This document shows positions 1 through 11,749 of a stretch of 64,000 nt of DNA, in pieces. Position 1 is the stretch's first letter. The number at the start of each line of letters is the position of its first letter. The translations under genes were made by a program, and so were the position numbers. The stretch spans positions 496,001 through 560,000 of the forward strand of contig NW_026515450.1 in NCBI RefSeq assembly GCF_014898815.1, read 5' to 3'. A model generated the notes under the pieces. The model was not told the DNA's origin. It did not search any database and saw nothing but the letters and a program-made list of their open reading frames with translations. The DNA is from Panonychus citri. Lineage: Eukaryota > Arthropoda > Arachnida > Trombidiformes > Tetranychidae.

Positions 1-2689
1 CTTTCAACTATCATTCAGTAGATTAAGTTTGAACATTTTGTTTTCCACCATCACCACAACAGCACAACATAAATTACACCAAGAATCAAGTGAAAATCTG
101 AAAACTAGGTCAACTCAGTGTGTTCAGAATATCATCAGATATTATTAGACATGTAATACATTCAATAAACCACCATCAGAATAAGATGAAGATAAAATTT
201 TCAACCATTTCCAATTCACAGTATTGCACAAAAAAAATTCATTTTCCAACGGAAATTAATTGTTAATTAACTTTCTCTCATAATATTAGATTGGTATTAG
301 CAAACAAAAAAGCTAACCATCAGCTCATATTGCAATCATTATAATAATACATGTATATTAAATAATAATTAGTTAAATACGATAAATATTGTTATTATTA
401 TTACATCGATGATACATTAATTATCACTATTAATAAATGAGATATAATAAATTTCTGTTTCTCATGTTGTGTTAATAATTTGATTGGTAAAATAATATCA
501 CAATTAGTTGATTAGTTTGACTTTTTTATCAATTGTATTAAGAGCCACTAATGGATTAGTTAATTAATCAGTAACCCTAATAAGTTAATCAGTCATAACT
601 GAATTCATAATAATATATCAAAAAAGCTCAATTAACAATCATCATAATTGAATTGATTCATTAATTAAAGATTACTTTTTTTTGCCCAACAATTTGATAA
701 TCTAAGCTTGATTAAGATCAATTTATCAAATCAGATGATAGTCAACACGATTAAATCAGTAAAACTATGATAAAATTTAATTCAAGATTAATTGATTTTC
801 TTAATCATTTGCAATCAGGTTGATTGTTGTAACAATTTGGTATTGAAGACGGCTGATTATGAGGAAACTTTTTGATTGAAATTAAAGTGGATGATGATTA
901 TAATGATACTCGACAAACAATTTGATGATAATATTAATCATCTTCATGATAGACAATTGAAATCAATCGCAATTATACTCACCAATCAATTCAGTTTTCT
1001 AATAAAAAAATAATCATTAAAATGGAGGAAAATATTTCAAGTAATATGAGATAATAATACCCATGAAAATAAACGGTAGTTGAAGCTGATATTTTGTTCA
1101 GTTCAGTTTCATGATGAATCCATGAGGTATAAGGTGTTCACGATTTCCTTTTACTAATGTTCATTTCAGTTCAATCTTGGGGTCACGAATAGTGAATTAG
1201 TGTATCTTCATTGTTGGTGTTGTTATATTAATACATCAAGAGTTGATTCTTGAAATGAAATTGTGTGAGTTTCAATTCAGAGTTTCACCCTGTAAGATTT
1301 AAGGATTTTCACTTGATTTCTATTGAATCTCAAGGCTTAATGTGTAAGTGTGATGCTTATTATTACAATTGAATTTCAATTAAACTCATTGAGAGTATAC
1401 AAGGAATGAACAACCTTGAGCATCTCTGTTTCCTTTTTCATCTTCATTATCATTATTCCAGAATTCTCAATGTTTTCTCAAAGATCAACAGGTTCTCATC
1501 ACCAGCATCATCATCATCATGAATGGTTGAGTTGGTGGTAAATATACTTTAGGTAAACTTTTCTAGATGAAAAGATTATATTGGAAACTTTTTTCTTCTC
1601 CCCTGTTATCTTCAAACTCCATGGTGAAAAAAAAGAAATTAGAATAAAGAGAAAGATAGACCACAGATCTTATTTGAGATGATTTTCCATGGGATTAGTT
1701 GACTCACTTTCCATGAATTTTGAGGTGAAACTTGTAACCTTCCCCCCTTTAACTTTCTCAGGTAGTCAGCATTTTTTATCACTTTTCTTGAGTTCAATTC
1801 AATTACTCGTGTCTAAAAGTAAATTGAACTAATTCTGAATCATTATTACATTTGATTTGCTTGCCACTCTACCAAAATAACCTTTAATAATAATCAAGGA
1901 TGAAGAGAAAAATTTTTGAGATCATGAAATTCACCAAAGATTGAAAATGTTTCAACTGAAATGCTCATTGAAAGTTCATAGTAATAAAAATCAACGTTAA
2001 TAATAATCAATAAGTCAACAAGTTCAACCTGGAACATTTCATGATAATATATTCATGAGAGAATCATGATTAACTCTCTCTCTCTCTCTCTATTAACTTT
2101 TCCATCCAAGTTCTTACCTGATGATGAGAAAAGATTGAAATGATTCCCAAGAGTAAATCTAGATAACTAGAGAAATGGTTCTAATCCCTCATCTCGAACT
2201 TTTCTTAATTTTCCAAGTTGAGAACTTTTTTCTTTCTCACATTCAATCATCATCATGAATCGTACTTATCCACATACAGTTTATAGAGAGAAGATTATCC
2301 TTCGAGATGCAAAAGAAAAGGAAACAACAAAAAAAACACGAAAATTTTTTATCGATCGAAGAGATCAAACAAAAAGAGAAAAAAAAGTTCTAATCAATCA
2401 TTCAGGTTTTAAAATCGAAAAGCAAAACTCAAATAATTAATATGACATAATCAAGGTAAGGAAAGTTAAACAACAATCAAAGGATATTGACTGAACTTTA
2501 ACCAGGTAAATAATTCACATGAATTGAATAAATTATTGAAATCTCATTGATTGTTAGTATGAATAGGAATTGATCATTGATGATAAATTAATGATCAACG
2601 CTGATAGGAATATAATAACTAATATCTATCATGAATTTTATCATCAACATGAGAAACAACAATGATAATGTGATAATATCAATCAGTTC
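1..2689. other. A+T-rich DNA, no gene seen
   Basis: Both strands are full of stops. The only longer frame, 2255-2440 plus, is lysine-rich with no recognisable motif and no splice context. Short CT repeat at about 2077-2092 and CATCAT runs near 1510. If the RasGRF gene at 34 kb continues leftwards this is intronic, but nothing in the stretch itself shows that. Confidence 0.6.
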
Positions 2690-2780
2690 TGATTCAAATT
2701 TGAATCAAAAAATTAAATGACCATTTTGAATCAAATTTGAATCATAAAAGTTTTGATTCATATTTGATTCAATTGAATCA
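2690..2780. repeat. Left terminal palindrome cluster of DNA transposon
   Basis: At least four TTTGATTCA-type units in alternating orientation. GATTCAAATTTGAATC at 2691-2706 is a perfect 16-bp palindrome, a near copy lies at 2728-2743, and GATTCAATTGAATC at 2766-2779 is a perfect 14-bp palindrome. The 21 bases at 2751-2771 recur inverted at the right end. Clustered subterminal repeats are commonly transposase binding sites; that role is inferred. Confidence 0.6.
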
Positions 2781-3047
2781 AAAAGAAAGAAAAGAATCTT
2801 TTAACGAGAATATATCGAATCAGAGTGAAGACAATTCCATTCGAGTGGAACGAAAGATTGCTAGTGGAATACACGAATTCGCAGAATTTAGATTGTAAGA
2901 AGCGCGATTCTAAGAAAGTTAGTTTCTAGAAATTCATTCTGATTTTGTCAATTATTTTATTTTTAGGAAGTTTCAAAATTGGAAAAGCAAATTATGAAAG
3001 GTGAAAATAGAAAACCAAAATTTAAATTGAAAATTTTCTGTCAATAA

Positions 3048-4759
3048 TTAAAGAAAACATTCATCCCAAATTCCATCAGTAAGATTCTTGGTTAATGGAA
3101 TATCGTCACTTTCGAATGATTCGGAATTGGATTCTTTTCTTGCGTCAACATTTCTTTGAAATAGTTCTTTATTCAATCTTTCTCGAACTTTCATTTCCAT
3201 TGCTGGACTGTATTCCATAATCGAGGATTTGCAAAAAATATGCTCTGTATGAGAAAAGTGTATGATATGAATATGAAAGATTTCACTAGAAAATGGAATC
3301 ACTCACCAATCAGTGCACGAACACGCTCATGTCCTTTAATTAAATCACATTCACCAGCCTTTGGCTTGTTGAATGGATCTGAAACAAGAATATAAGGTAA
3401 AGAATATTTCTTATTTTCCAGACTTTTCTTATCTTTGTTATCAGTTGATTCAAACTTTTACCAAGAGAAACATTTAGATAATATTGTTCTGGAAAACAAA
3501 CCTTAACAAGTTGATATGCAAATGAACAGAAATTATTTGGCTTTGCTTTGGCTCTGCAAGTTTATATAATCTGTAATCAATTCTAGTTTTCCTTCAACAA
3601 AATTCTCTGTTGTTTTTATCCTTGAAAGTTTTATCAACAGTAGGAATCTTATTATTGGAATTTTTTCATATTTTTCACACAAAACAGAGTAGACCTTTTC
3701 AACCACATCAATCAGCTCATTCAATGTTGATCCATTTACATCGAATGGAACAAGCTTTTTCTCAAAAGATTCTCGATTTGACTCTTTAATTCATCACCAG
3801 AAAATTTTCCTTTGATTCAAGATTTTCTGATTTGGCTGAAAATCATCCAATGTCGGAGAATGACCAATTCTTGCTTTCTTTTCGCTGATCGAAGGTACAT
3901 TCTCTCCATGAAAGAATCTTGAATTTTGATCAGCTGTAGCGTCTTCATTTTCGCGAATGTTTTTTGCCGTACTTAATGAGGTGACTTTTTCCACAAATTC
4001 TGAAAACTTGTTTGGGTTCATTAATAGCTGTTTAGGTCTCTGGATTGAGCTGGAAAGAGGTCTATGTATCAATGGATAAATTAACGAAATACTTCCGATC
4101 ATCTTACAACAGTCTTGAAGTTGAGAATTTTCTCTAACTGCTTTTTCAAGACAACATTTCACTTCAAGTGGACTATCTGGAAAATTGGAAGAAAGGAAAA
4201 AAGATAGAATTCAAGATTCAAGAACTGAAGATTTAATTGAGTAAATTTTATCTTACCTCCTGTAGCGATGATCTTTCCTTGTAAAACATAATCACAAATT
4301 TTTATTTCAAAAACGTTCTTGTATTTGTTATTGCAATCAACTGGAACTTCGAATCCAAATTCGGAAAATTGTGACTTTTCAACGCGAAAAATGATCGGTT
4401 GCTTAGTTGATTGTAAGTTTTTGTCAACGATGAACGGTAAAAATATAATATAAGTGTAGTTTGGGTCACTTTTCTCGGTGATGTTTATTTCCAAAGGCTT
4501 GGAGCTTGAACCTGAGTCGATTATTTCATCAATTGTTGTTGAGTATTTAGAACTGGAAATTCTCTGTCTTGTCCAATTCTCCAGAATCCACTTGATCGAC
4601 GATTGCACTTTTATCGAGGTTTCCTTCAAACCAATCTGACTCATTTGGGGCACTGAACGGACGGTTGTCACAGAACTTTACTTTACTCTGTTTATCTACA
4701 ATACATGTTTGCGAATATTTTCGCAAAATTGAAGATGATTTACACTTCGATTTGTACAT
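3048..4759 (-). pseudogene. BEN-like protein gene B, frame-broken
   Basis: Minus-strand coding region, probable start at 4759, stop at 3048. Introns with clear GT/AG ends are 4177-4256, 3379-3461 and 3245-3306. The 3' part has the layout of a BEN domain: a hydrophobic helix with FPEQYYLNVSL, then HERVRAL-I/E-HIFCKS, then a basic helix to the stop. It is collinear with gene A (5230-7823) along its length, including the TENFVEGKLEL block, and shares two intron positions and phases with it, so the two are paralogues. The frame must change near 4555, 3810, 3740 and 3540 to read through, so the copy is degenerate or the sequence has indels. BEN domains bind DNA or chromatin proteins; the role in this element is unknown. 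The BEN assignment is by eye. Confidence 0.5.
3307..3378 (-). other. Internal exon of BEN-like gene B
   Basis: A 72-nt exon between TTTCAG and GTGAGT, phase 1 at both ends. It ends in codons for A-L-I followed by the first base of a Glu codon. Gene A has the same split after A-L-I at 6564/6461. This is the clearest evidence that the two genes descend from one. Confidence 0.6.
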
Positions 4760-5229
4760 TTAGATGGACACAAAACAAATTCAAGTACTACATATGAACT
4801 GATTGAGTGAAAACATTTCTTATTAAAGAAAAATTTTCAAATATAAGGATACGGAAATTGATGAAAGGAATTTATTCAAGGTTGATTGTGACAAAATCTT
4901 TATGGCTGTTTCTTTGAACAGAATTGATTGGATAATAAATCTAGTTGGAAGTAATAATTGCAGATGTTTCAACCAATGAGAGAAGCTCAAATGCTTTCGT
5001 TTCAAAAGCAAGATTTGGAGAGCAAATCCAAATCAATGGAAAACTTTCATCATTAATTGTTACATTTTTTGCATTTTTCTGAGTAAATCTTAAGGGTGAA
5101 AACAAAAAATCGGATTGAAAAAAATTGGAATTTGAATTTGAAAAATAATTCTGGAATTTAGAAATTGAAATTGTAAATTGAAATTGAAAATTGGAGATTG
5201 AATTGAAATTGAAAACCTTGAAAGTATAT
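4760..5229. other. Spacer between BEN-like genes A and B
   Basis: No supported gene. Positions 5150-5215 hold an imperfect AAATTG/GAATTG tandem repeat, which produces spurious Phe/Asn/Ser-rich minus-strand frames. The promoter of gene B should lie here by position; no core element is evident. Confidence 0.4.
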
Positions 5230-7823
5230 TCAACCAGATTTCTTTGCAAGAAAAGCTTTCAGAACCTCAGGGTCCAGACGTGACAAGTAGTCCATGACAT
5301 TTGATCCATTTCCGGTTTATCGATTGGCTTTACGGGTGGATTTTTATCTAGAGATGGATGAAACTGAAGGTGATTCTTCATTAACTTTCACGATCACTTT
5401 TGGGATTTTCCCATCTTTCAACACTGCTCCCTCTTTAACATAAACAGGATTCTTTACTGTCAAACCAGGAATATTTTGTTTCTTTTTCACCACTCCTTCT
5501 TCTAAAGCTGCTTGTTCAGCTGACCTTTTCAAGCTAATTCTTTTCATCATCACTAAATAATACTAAGATCTTGGCTCCAGAGTCATAAACACTGGAATTT
5601 GGTGACAGGAAGGAAGGGTCCTGGGCAAGGATAGCTTGAGTTCCACTTATTATTTCCTCGTCGTCTTCACTTAGTAAACTTTCATCGTATTCTTGTTGAG
5701 CAAGAACTTCTTGGCTAGCCAATGATTTTGGTTCTTGATTTTTCTCAGGAATCTTGATTTCATCACCGGATTTTTCGTGGATAGTAACATTGTTCTCTTG
5801 ATCAGCGGTTCGAGTCTCTTTTGACACATTACCGCTGTTACAACTCTGAATCTCGGATTCTTTCTTTTCAAGACCTTTCTCTCGAGAATCTTCGACTTCT
5901 GAATGTTCTGCTTGAGAATCTTCTACATTGGAGTCTTCCACTTGAGAATCCACTGCACGAGAATCCGAATTTTGAAAATTTCCTTCTTTAGGATTATCTT
6001 CTTGAATATCTACTTGAGTATCTTCTTGATTATCTTCATGATTTCGGTGTTGTTTGGCATCAGCACCGCGAGCTTTTGCTCGAGCCTCTCTGGCTTTTTT
6101 CTCAATGATCGCAACTTCAGCATCATTTGGAAGGTCCAAGTCATCCTCTTCAGATTCAAAAATGGAATTTTTCACTTCCGAAGAATCATTTGATTCTGAA
6201 CTATCATTAGACTTTTCATCTTCTGATTTCAATCTATTCAAGTTTCTTCTCTTCAATGGTATAGTTGGTTGATCATCGTCATCATCAGTATCCAGTCACC
6301 ATCATGGCTGTCATCACAGGATGCAGTCGAATCATCAGATTCATCATCTTTAATTTCCAATTTTGTTCGCGCATAATGAAGTGATTTGGAAAATGAGTTT
6401 TTTAGATACTTTTCAAGTGTCCCATCATACGAAAGTTTGTTAGACTTTCTCACGACATGATCTGGTTTGAAAAAATTAAACAGAATAAATTTTGTTACAA
6501 TAGCTGAAAGGTTGATCAAGATTCTTCGATTCTTGAATTTGAATGTTGTTCTCAGAAACTTACCAATCAGGGCTTTGAATCTTGTTTCTCCGAGTCCCTC
6601 TTCATAAACACTTTCCAGCGGTTCTTTATGAGGATCAGGGTGGTTCCAAATCCAGATTATTGATTTTCGACCACTTTGTCCACGAACTGTAACATCTTTT
6701 ATCCAACTTTTTGGAAATGCGATATTGACCAAATTCTTGAGAATAAGCGAGGGTTCTGGCTCAACAGGTTGCTTAACTTGCTTATGCCGCATTGCTGATC
6801 GATACTTTCTTGCATTCAATGGCAAAATTCCTTCCAAGAAAATGAACTTTCCATCTTCAAATGTTTCGTCCTTTTGTAATAGTCGTACTATTGAAGAATC
6901 CAGAATTGGACTTGATTTCATTAGGATTGGAACACTTTCGTTTTCATGTTTTATTTCAGTAACCATTAAACTGAGAACCCGCACAGCTTCGTAACACCAT
7001 TTTTTCACTGAACTTGATCCAATTCTATCAGTGGCATCTCGAAGTGGTTGCAAGTCAATTACGGGCTTGAGATAATTTTCCGGTTCCATTGAGAAATTTT
7101 TTTCATTAGTTGGACTTTCACAAGTTTTAGTGTTCTCATCAATGAGATCTACATGGCAAATAACTTTTGTCTTTGTTGAACGAGCTTTATCAACGGTGGC
7201 TTTTGGTGTAGATCTTTTCTTAGCTGAAGAATCAATTTCTTTCCAAGATTCGACTATATGAATAATTCTCATGAATTCTGATTCCTGGGTGAATGGAACT
7301 CCTTTACCATCAAGTAGTTCGATGCTGATTCCACCGATTGTGAACCAGTGCTTGATAGTTCTTGAAAGATTTTTAATGTTCATTTTCCCAGCATATGGAA
7401 GGAGAAAATTCTTGTAGTTTTCATGTAACTCCTTAGAATCCTCTGAAAAGTAAAACAAATATTAGAGTTTGAATGAAAATTTATCAGATGAAATAATTTC
7501 TTACCTGCGATGATAACAACCATTGCCGGAAGATCAATCTTCGAACCCGGAACCTTGATGTTGATCAAATTTTCACGCGAAATTTTCAGATTTCTCAACC
7601 TATCGGGAATTAGTTCTTTCGGAATTTTAAAACAAATTGGAACAGTTTTTTCTTTACCACTTTGGTCTTTGACCCTAATGATAGCTAAAAGCAATTTCTC
7701 ATCCATCCTGAGTTGAAAATATGCACCAAGAAGAGTACACTGATTATAAAGAATTTGATTTTTTGAGCGAGTAAATTTCACTGGTTTAAAATTGTACTTT
7801 TTTCTGGTACTTGTTGATTCCAT
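5230..7823 (-). pseudogene. BEN-like protein gene A, frame-broken at 3' end
   Basis: Starts at ATG 7823 (MESTSTRKKYN). Exon 1 is 7505-7823, exon 2 is 6564-7442, and exon 3 runs from 6461 leftwards; introns 7443-7504 and 6462-6563 have good GT/AG ends and phase 1. The exon 2/3 junction lies in a BEN-like domain: LVNIAFPKSWIKDVTVRG, then RFKALI/DHVVRKSN, then LEKYLKNSFSKSLHYARTK. Downstream is a long acidic Ser/Glu/Asp tail with DSQVED-type repeats and an Ala/Arg/Lys helix (about 6060-6100). To stay open the tail must change frame near 6285, 5545, 5350 and 5300, reaching a plausible end (DPEVLKAFLAKKSG) at 5230. The tail is therefore either decayed or carries indel errors. A DNA- or chromatin-binding accessory protein of the transposon is inferred. 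Confidence 0.5.
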
Positions 7824-8181
7824 TCAACGAGCGGTAGTAAAAAATAATAAAACTAAATGAATTGAATTGATTCATTTTGATTTTTTTAAAACAATTAAGA
7901 GGAAACGTTATCACTCTAATCTAATCAATTTTTTAATCGAAAAAGGAAATTAAAAAGAATAGAACAATTTTCCTTGTCGCTGATTGGCTGTTCACTCGTT
8001 GCCATAGTTACAAAAAAATTCTATTCTCTTTTGTGAACATGTGGTTTCAACATTGTTTCTTTTTCGTCTTATAATTAACAATCAATATTTAATTTATTCA
8101 TTAATTTGTTTAGTTTAATAATTAAAATCTCAAACTGTTTAATTTTTTGATTAATTTGTGATTCTCAGCATATCTATTCAA
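7824..8181. promoter_or_regulatory. Divergent promoter region of the DNA transposon
   Basis: 358 bases between the start codons of BEN-like gene A (minus) and the transposase (plus). No other coding frame is seen. A shared bidirectional promoter follows from the layout only. The stretch is A+T-rich, so TATA-like words are not informative. Confidence 0.4.
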
Positions 8182-10321
8182 ATGAGCCAGAGAAATTTAA
8201 GTCAACGACAAAGGATAGAAAATAGATACAATCAACTTGTTTATCTATCGAATCTTCCTACTCTTGATTCAATAAGTTCTTCCATAAGTGATTCTGAAAA
8301 TTCTCCTTGGACTCTAGTGAATCGGATTCCATACCCAGTTCATATTCTTTTGACAACCAGTTTTGTGATAATGATGAACCAAATTTCACCGAATATGTTG
8401 ATGTTCTTTTCTCAGCTCTACTAGCACATGCTGGTCTAAATCTTAGTGCTTGTGATACTGTTGTGAATTTAATTAATTGTCTCAATACAAGATTCTCAAA
8501 TGTTTCTGAATCTCTTCCTAGTGTTAGATACTATTGGGACAAAGGAGGGAGTGAAACTGATGTTAATGTTTATATATTGTGTGAGAGATTTCATGCACAT
8601 GGACCATTTTCTGGTGAACCTGGAAAATTTTCTTCTTTCCAATGTGAAAATGAAGTTTGTCAGCCTCTTTTAAGAAATGGACTTTATTTCTTACATTTAC
8701 CTTTGGAATCACAATTGAAAAAAATTCTACCTCTTCTTGAAACAAACAGCTGGATGAGAGGAAATGTAGCCGATATTTCTAATTCAAAGCAAGCAATGAA
8801 AGTAAAATCTAGTAAAGACGATTCTCAGCCAAGAAAGTTAACCCTCACCTTACATGCTGACGAGATTGCGGTTGGAAAAAGCTCAAGTGAAAAAATTCTA
8901 CCAGTTTTTCTTTCTTTGAATGAATTAAATCAAGAATATCGCCGAAAATTTTTTTTCTTGGTTAATCTTTTTGTTGGAAAACAGAAACCTCCAGTTGAGT
9001 GTTTTCTTGGACCACTTTGTGATGAATTGATTTCACTTTCCAAGAATCCGATCAATTGGAAAAATCAATCAAATCAATTGGAATATGCTACTTTCCATCT
9101 AATTTCTATGGTTGCTGATGCTCCCATGAGAGCATACTTGCGGAATACTAAGCAATATAATCATTCAAATGGTTGTGACTGGTGTTTCATCACAGCAACG
9201 AGTTTTCAAAGAGCTAGAGTTTTCAAGAATCTAACTCAAAATGAGTTGACAACTTTACGAAGAAGTAAGAAAGATTTTCTCGACTTCAAGAATCTACTTT
9301 CAGGAAATTATTCAGAGTTTTTCTACACTGATGAACGATTTCTCGGACTTAGTGGTATTTCACCATTACTATTGCTGGATGATTTTGATATTGTTCATGG
9401 TGTCTCTGTAGAACCCATGCATAGTATAACATTGGGAGTATTTAGAAATCTACTAATGAAAGGATTCCTTAGTTGTGAATACACAAGTATATATGATTCT
9501 GGGATCGATAGAAAAAGTTTCACAAAGCTATTAGGATCCAGATTGACAGAAATTGCCGTTCCATCCGAATTCACAAGGATTCCTAGAGACATAGAACATG
9601 TTAAATACTGGAAAAGTAATGAATTTGATTCGTTACTATCATATTTTTATACACAACATCATTGGGTTTGCTGAAAGCAAAAGTTTTCAAGCATGTTTTA
9701 GTGCTTTCCAGAATCTACTATTTATCCCATGCTGGCTCAGGATCACAAGTGGAAATTCAAGAGATCAAAAATTTGGTTCAAGAGTTTCAACATGGATGTC
9801 AAACTCTCTATGGTTCAGCTTTCTTATCATACAATCTACATATATTGTCTCATTTGTCAGATTCCGTGGAAAATCTTGGACCAAATTGCAATGTGAACTC
9901 TTATCCATTGGAAAGTTACATGGGTTATCTTAAGAAAAAAGTTCACCGATTTTCCAACATTGGTCCCTCTCTAGTTCGTTTTTTCATGGCCGAATTCAAA
10001 TACCAAGAGAATAAATTCACAAAACTTAATAAATGGAATCTTTCTCAAAAAGAAAGAAAATACTTTGGTTGTATTTCTAAGCAAGAAACATTCACCTGTC
10101 AAGTCGAAAATTCGCTTGAATCTGAAACCATTGATGTAGTGATGGCAAATCTTCAAAGTCACTTAGATCTCGTTGTTCAGAATCCGTTCTTCAGATTCTT
10201 TCAATCTATCAAGTGGAAAGGAAACGTTTCTCAACTCATAAATATTGTGCCAAACGTAAGAGAAATGATTGTTTCATCAGAAATGGTTCTGGGGAATTTT
10301 CAAAATCATCTATATTGTTGA
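8182..10321 (+). pseudogene. tnp2/CMC-like DDE transposase, two frame breaks
   Basis: Likely start at ATG 8182 (MSQRNLSQRQ). The frame changes once in 8298-8330 and again in 9629-9671, each time equivalent to one missing base; there is no room or signal for introns. The middle part has the tnp2-type block: LTLTLHADEIAVGKSS, then PVFLSLNELNQEYRRKFFFL, then a GKQKPP-like segment. The candidate catalytic triad is Asp at 8859 (HADE), a Glu at 9411 where relatives usually have Asp (VEPMHSITLGV), and Glu at 9911 (PLESYMGYLKKKVH). It should cut and join transposon ends in the nucleus. With two frame breaks this copy is probably inactive unless they are sequencing errors. The exact superfamily needs a profile search. 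Confidence 0.65.
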
Positions 10322-10351
10322 ATATGATGGAAAGATATTCTACATTTGTAA

Positions 10352-10537
10352 TTAGAAATTCAAGAAAATATCAATGGAATATAAAGGATTCACTGGAACT
10401 TTTTCTTTTCCACTGGAAATATCCATGAAATCAAAAGATTCGTGATGAGCTTTTCCAATAAAAGCTGATGAAACTGTACAGAAAGTCATCCATGTTCCAT
10501 CAACAACCTTCAGCCATAGATACAGATTTGACCACAT
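10352..10537 (-). CDS. Hypothetical 61-codon ORF inside DNA transposon
   Basis: Opens at ATG 10537 and stays open to 10352, convergent with the transposase whose stop is 30 bases away. The product is compositionally ordinary (Trp, Cys, Gly, His present; not low complexity), unlike the random Asn/Ile/Lys-rich frames nearby, which is the only reason to list it. No domain recognised. It could be a terminal exon of a third minus-strand gene, or chance. Confidence 0.2.
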   Translation of the reverse strand: MWSNLYLWLKVVDGTWMTFCTVSSAFIGKAHHESFDFMDISSGKEKVPVNPLYSIDIFLNF

Positions 10538-10877
10538 TGTTGAATTGTTTCTTAGGAATCAATGAAACGCACCCAAAAAAGCTATTCAGAAATGAAGACG
10601 CTTTTCTCAATTAAAAAGCGATTCTAGTTTTTGACGCTATTTGGAATCATTTTGCACAAAAAGTCAATTCGTTGCTCATTTCTGTCGGAAATTTGTTCCA
10701 TCATCAGGAATTATTTACCTTTACAAAAATCATCTAAATTAGTGAAATCTGTGAATTTAATCTCCAAATCTCAATTCAAAATAAAGGTAAGTTAGTGTCA
10801 AGTGAAAGTTTTCCGGTGATTTTCAATAATTTTTTCATTTACTGTTTTTCCAAAGCTTCAAAACGTGATTAGTGATA

Positions 10878-11135
10878 ATGGGCAACAAAATTTGTATTTT
10901 AATGAAAAAATTGGTAATCCAAGACGATACAAAGAACATTTTCCACAGAAATGAGATTCTGGTTGTTAGAAATCACCATGTTCCCAAAGAAAATTCAAGA
11001 AAAATCGATTTTCCAATTCATATGGACTATCAGTTAGAGTTTGAGGCCATGGAAATTGATGATAATGAATCCATGGACTACACTGATGAAGTTGAGTCAA
11101 TGGACTTCACTCATACAGATGTAGGAATCTACTAA
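10878..11135 (+). CDS. Small acidic-tailed ORF near the right end of the DNA transposon
   Basis: ATG at 10878 (MGNKICILMKK), 85 codons. The N-terminal half is basic and the C-terminal half acidic with a repeated D/E-S-M-D-Y/F-T motif (ESMDYTDEVESMDFT). A possible 5' leader intron is visible upstream: AAAG/GTAAGT at about 10790 and CCAAAG just before the start. Function unknown. Its position between transposase and right end suggests an accessory protein. Confidence 0.3.
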   Translation: MGNKICILMKKLVIQDDTKNIFHRNEILVVRNHHVPKENSRKIDFPIHMDYQLEFEAMEIDDNESMDYTDEVESMDFTHTDVGIY

Positions 11136-11591
11136 TATTTCAATTAGGAAAAGATTCAATATTCTAAGAAAATCAACAAAAATCCTTTATCAATCAAAAA
11201 GTCGTAAATCTTGGATTCAAGAAATCAAAAACACCAAATTTTCATTTTTTAAATAAATCCTCAATTGTGATCTCATGTTATCTAATCAATATTCAACTAA
11301 TGTGAATTCAATCTGTTAATCCATTTTCTCTTGATAATTTTTTCTAATTTGCAATTTCTACCAATGTTATAATATTTTCAATGAAACAATTCCATATTTT
11401 AAGAATCTCAGTTTTTTGTGTCAAATCCAATGAAAAATAAATAATTTTCCAATGAAATGATCTTTGCTTTTCCAAGCTTAATTTTCAAAAGAACAAGCCA
11501 AAAGAAACTTAGGCATTTGATTTCTAATTCGCGCGAAAATTTCAAAATTCAAAATTAATAAATTTCTAAAATTTCAAATTAATTTTTGTGG

Positions 11592-11661
11592 CAAATTTGA
11601 TTCAAAAACTTTCCTGAAAATCTATTGATCAGTAATTCTGAATCAAATATGAATCAAAAAC
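11592..11661. repeat. Right terminal repeat of DNA transposon
   Basis: Contains CAAATTTGATTCAAAAAC and, at 11639-11659, the inverted copy of 2751-2771 (begins TGAATCAAATATGAATC). Allowing one extra A, the match extends a few bases outward. The left-end palindromes are only partly present here. Confidence 0.55.
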
Positions 11662-11719
11662 TATTCAATTTACTTTCAAAAAAAATTGTCTGTTGATTGG
11701 GATATCAATGTATTCAGTC

Positions 11720-11749
11720 TGATGATGATGATGATCATCATCATCATCA
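11720..11749. repeat. 30-bp perfect palindrome, (TGA)5(TCA)5
   Basis: Five TGA units followed immediately by five TCA units form a perfect inverted repeat without spacer, about 60 bases outside the right end of the DNA transposon. It could extrude a cruciform or simply be two abutting triplet microsatellites. Confidence 0.8.

Larger units (their letters stand above)
2690..11661. mobile_element. DNA transposon, tnp2/CMC-like, with two BEN-like genes
   Basis: About 9 kb bounded by inverted palindrome-rich ends (2690-2780 and 11592-11661). A perfect 21-bp match in inverted orientation pairs 2751-2771 with 11639-11659. The inside is organised like an autonomous element: a plus-strand transposase and two minus-strand genes diverging from a shared 358-bp gap. 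The transposase resembles the tnp2/EnSpm-CMC group, so CMC membership is inferred from family knowledge. No CACTA-type terminus and no convincing target duplication could be fixed, so the exact borders are uncertain by tens of bases. Frame breaks in all three main genes suggest a decaying copy, or indel errors in the assembly. Confidence 0.6.
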
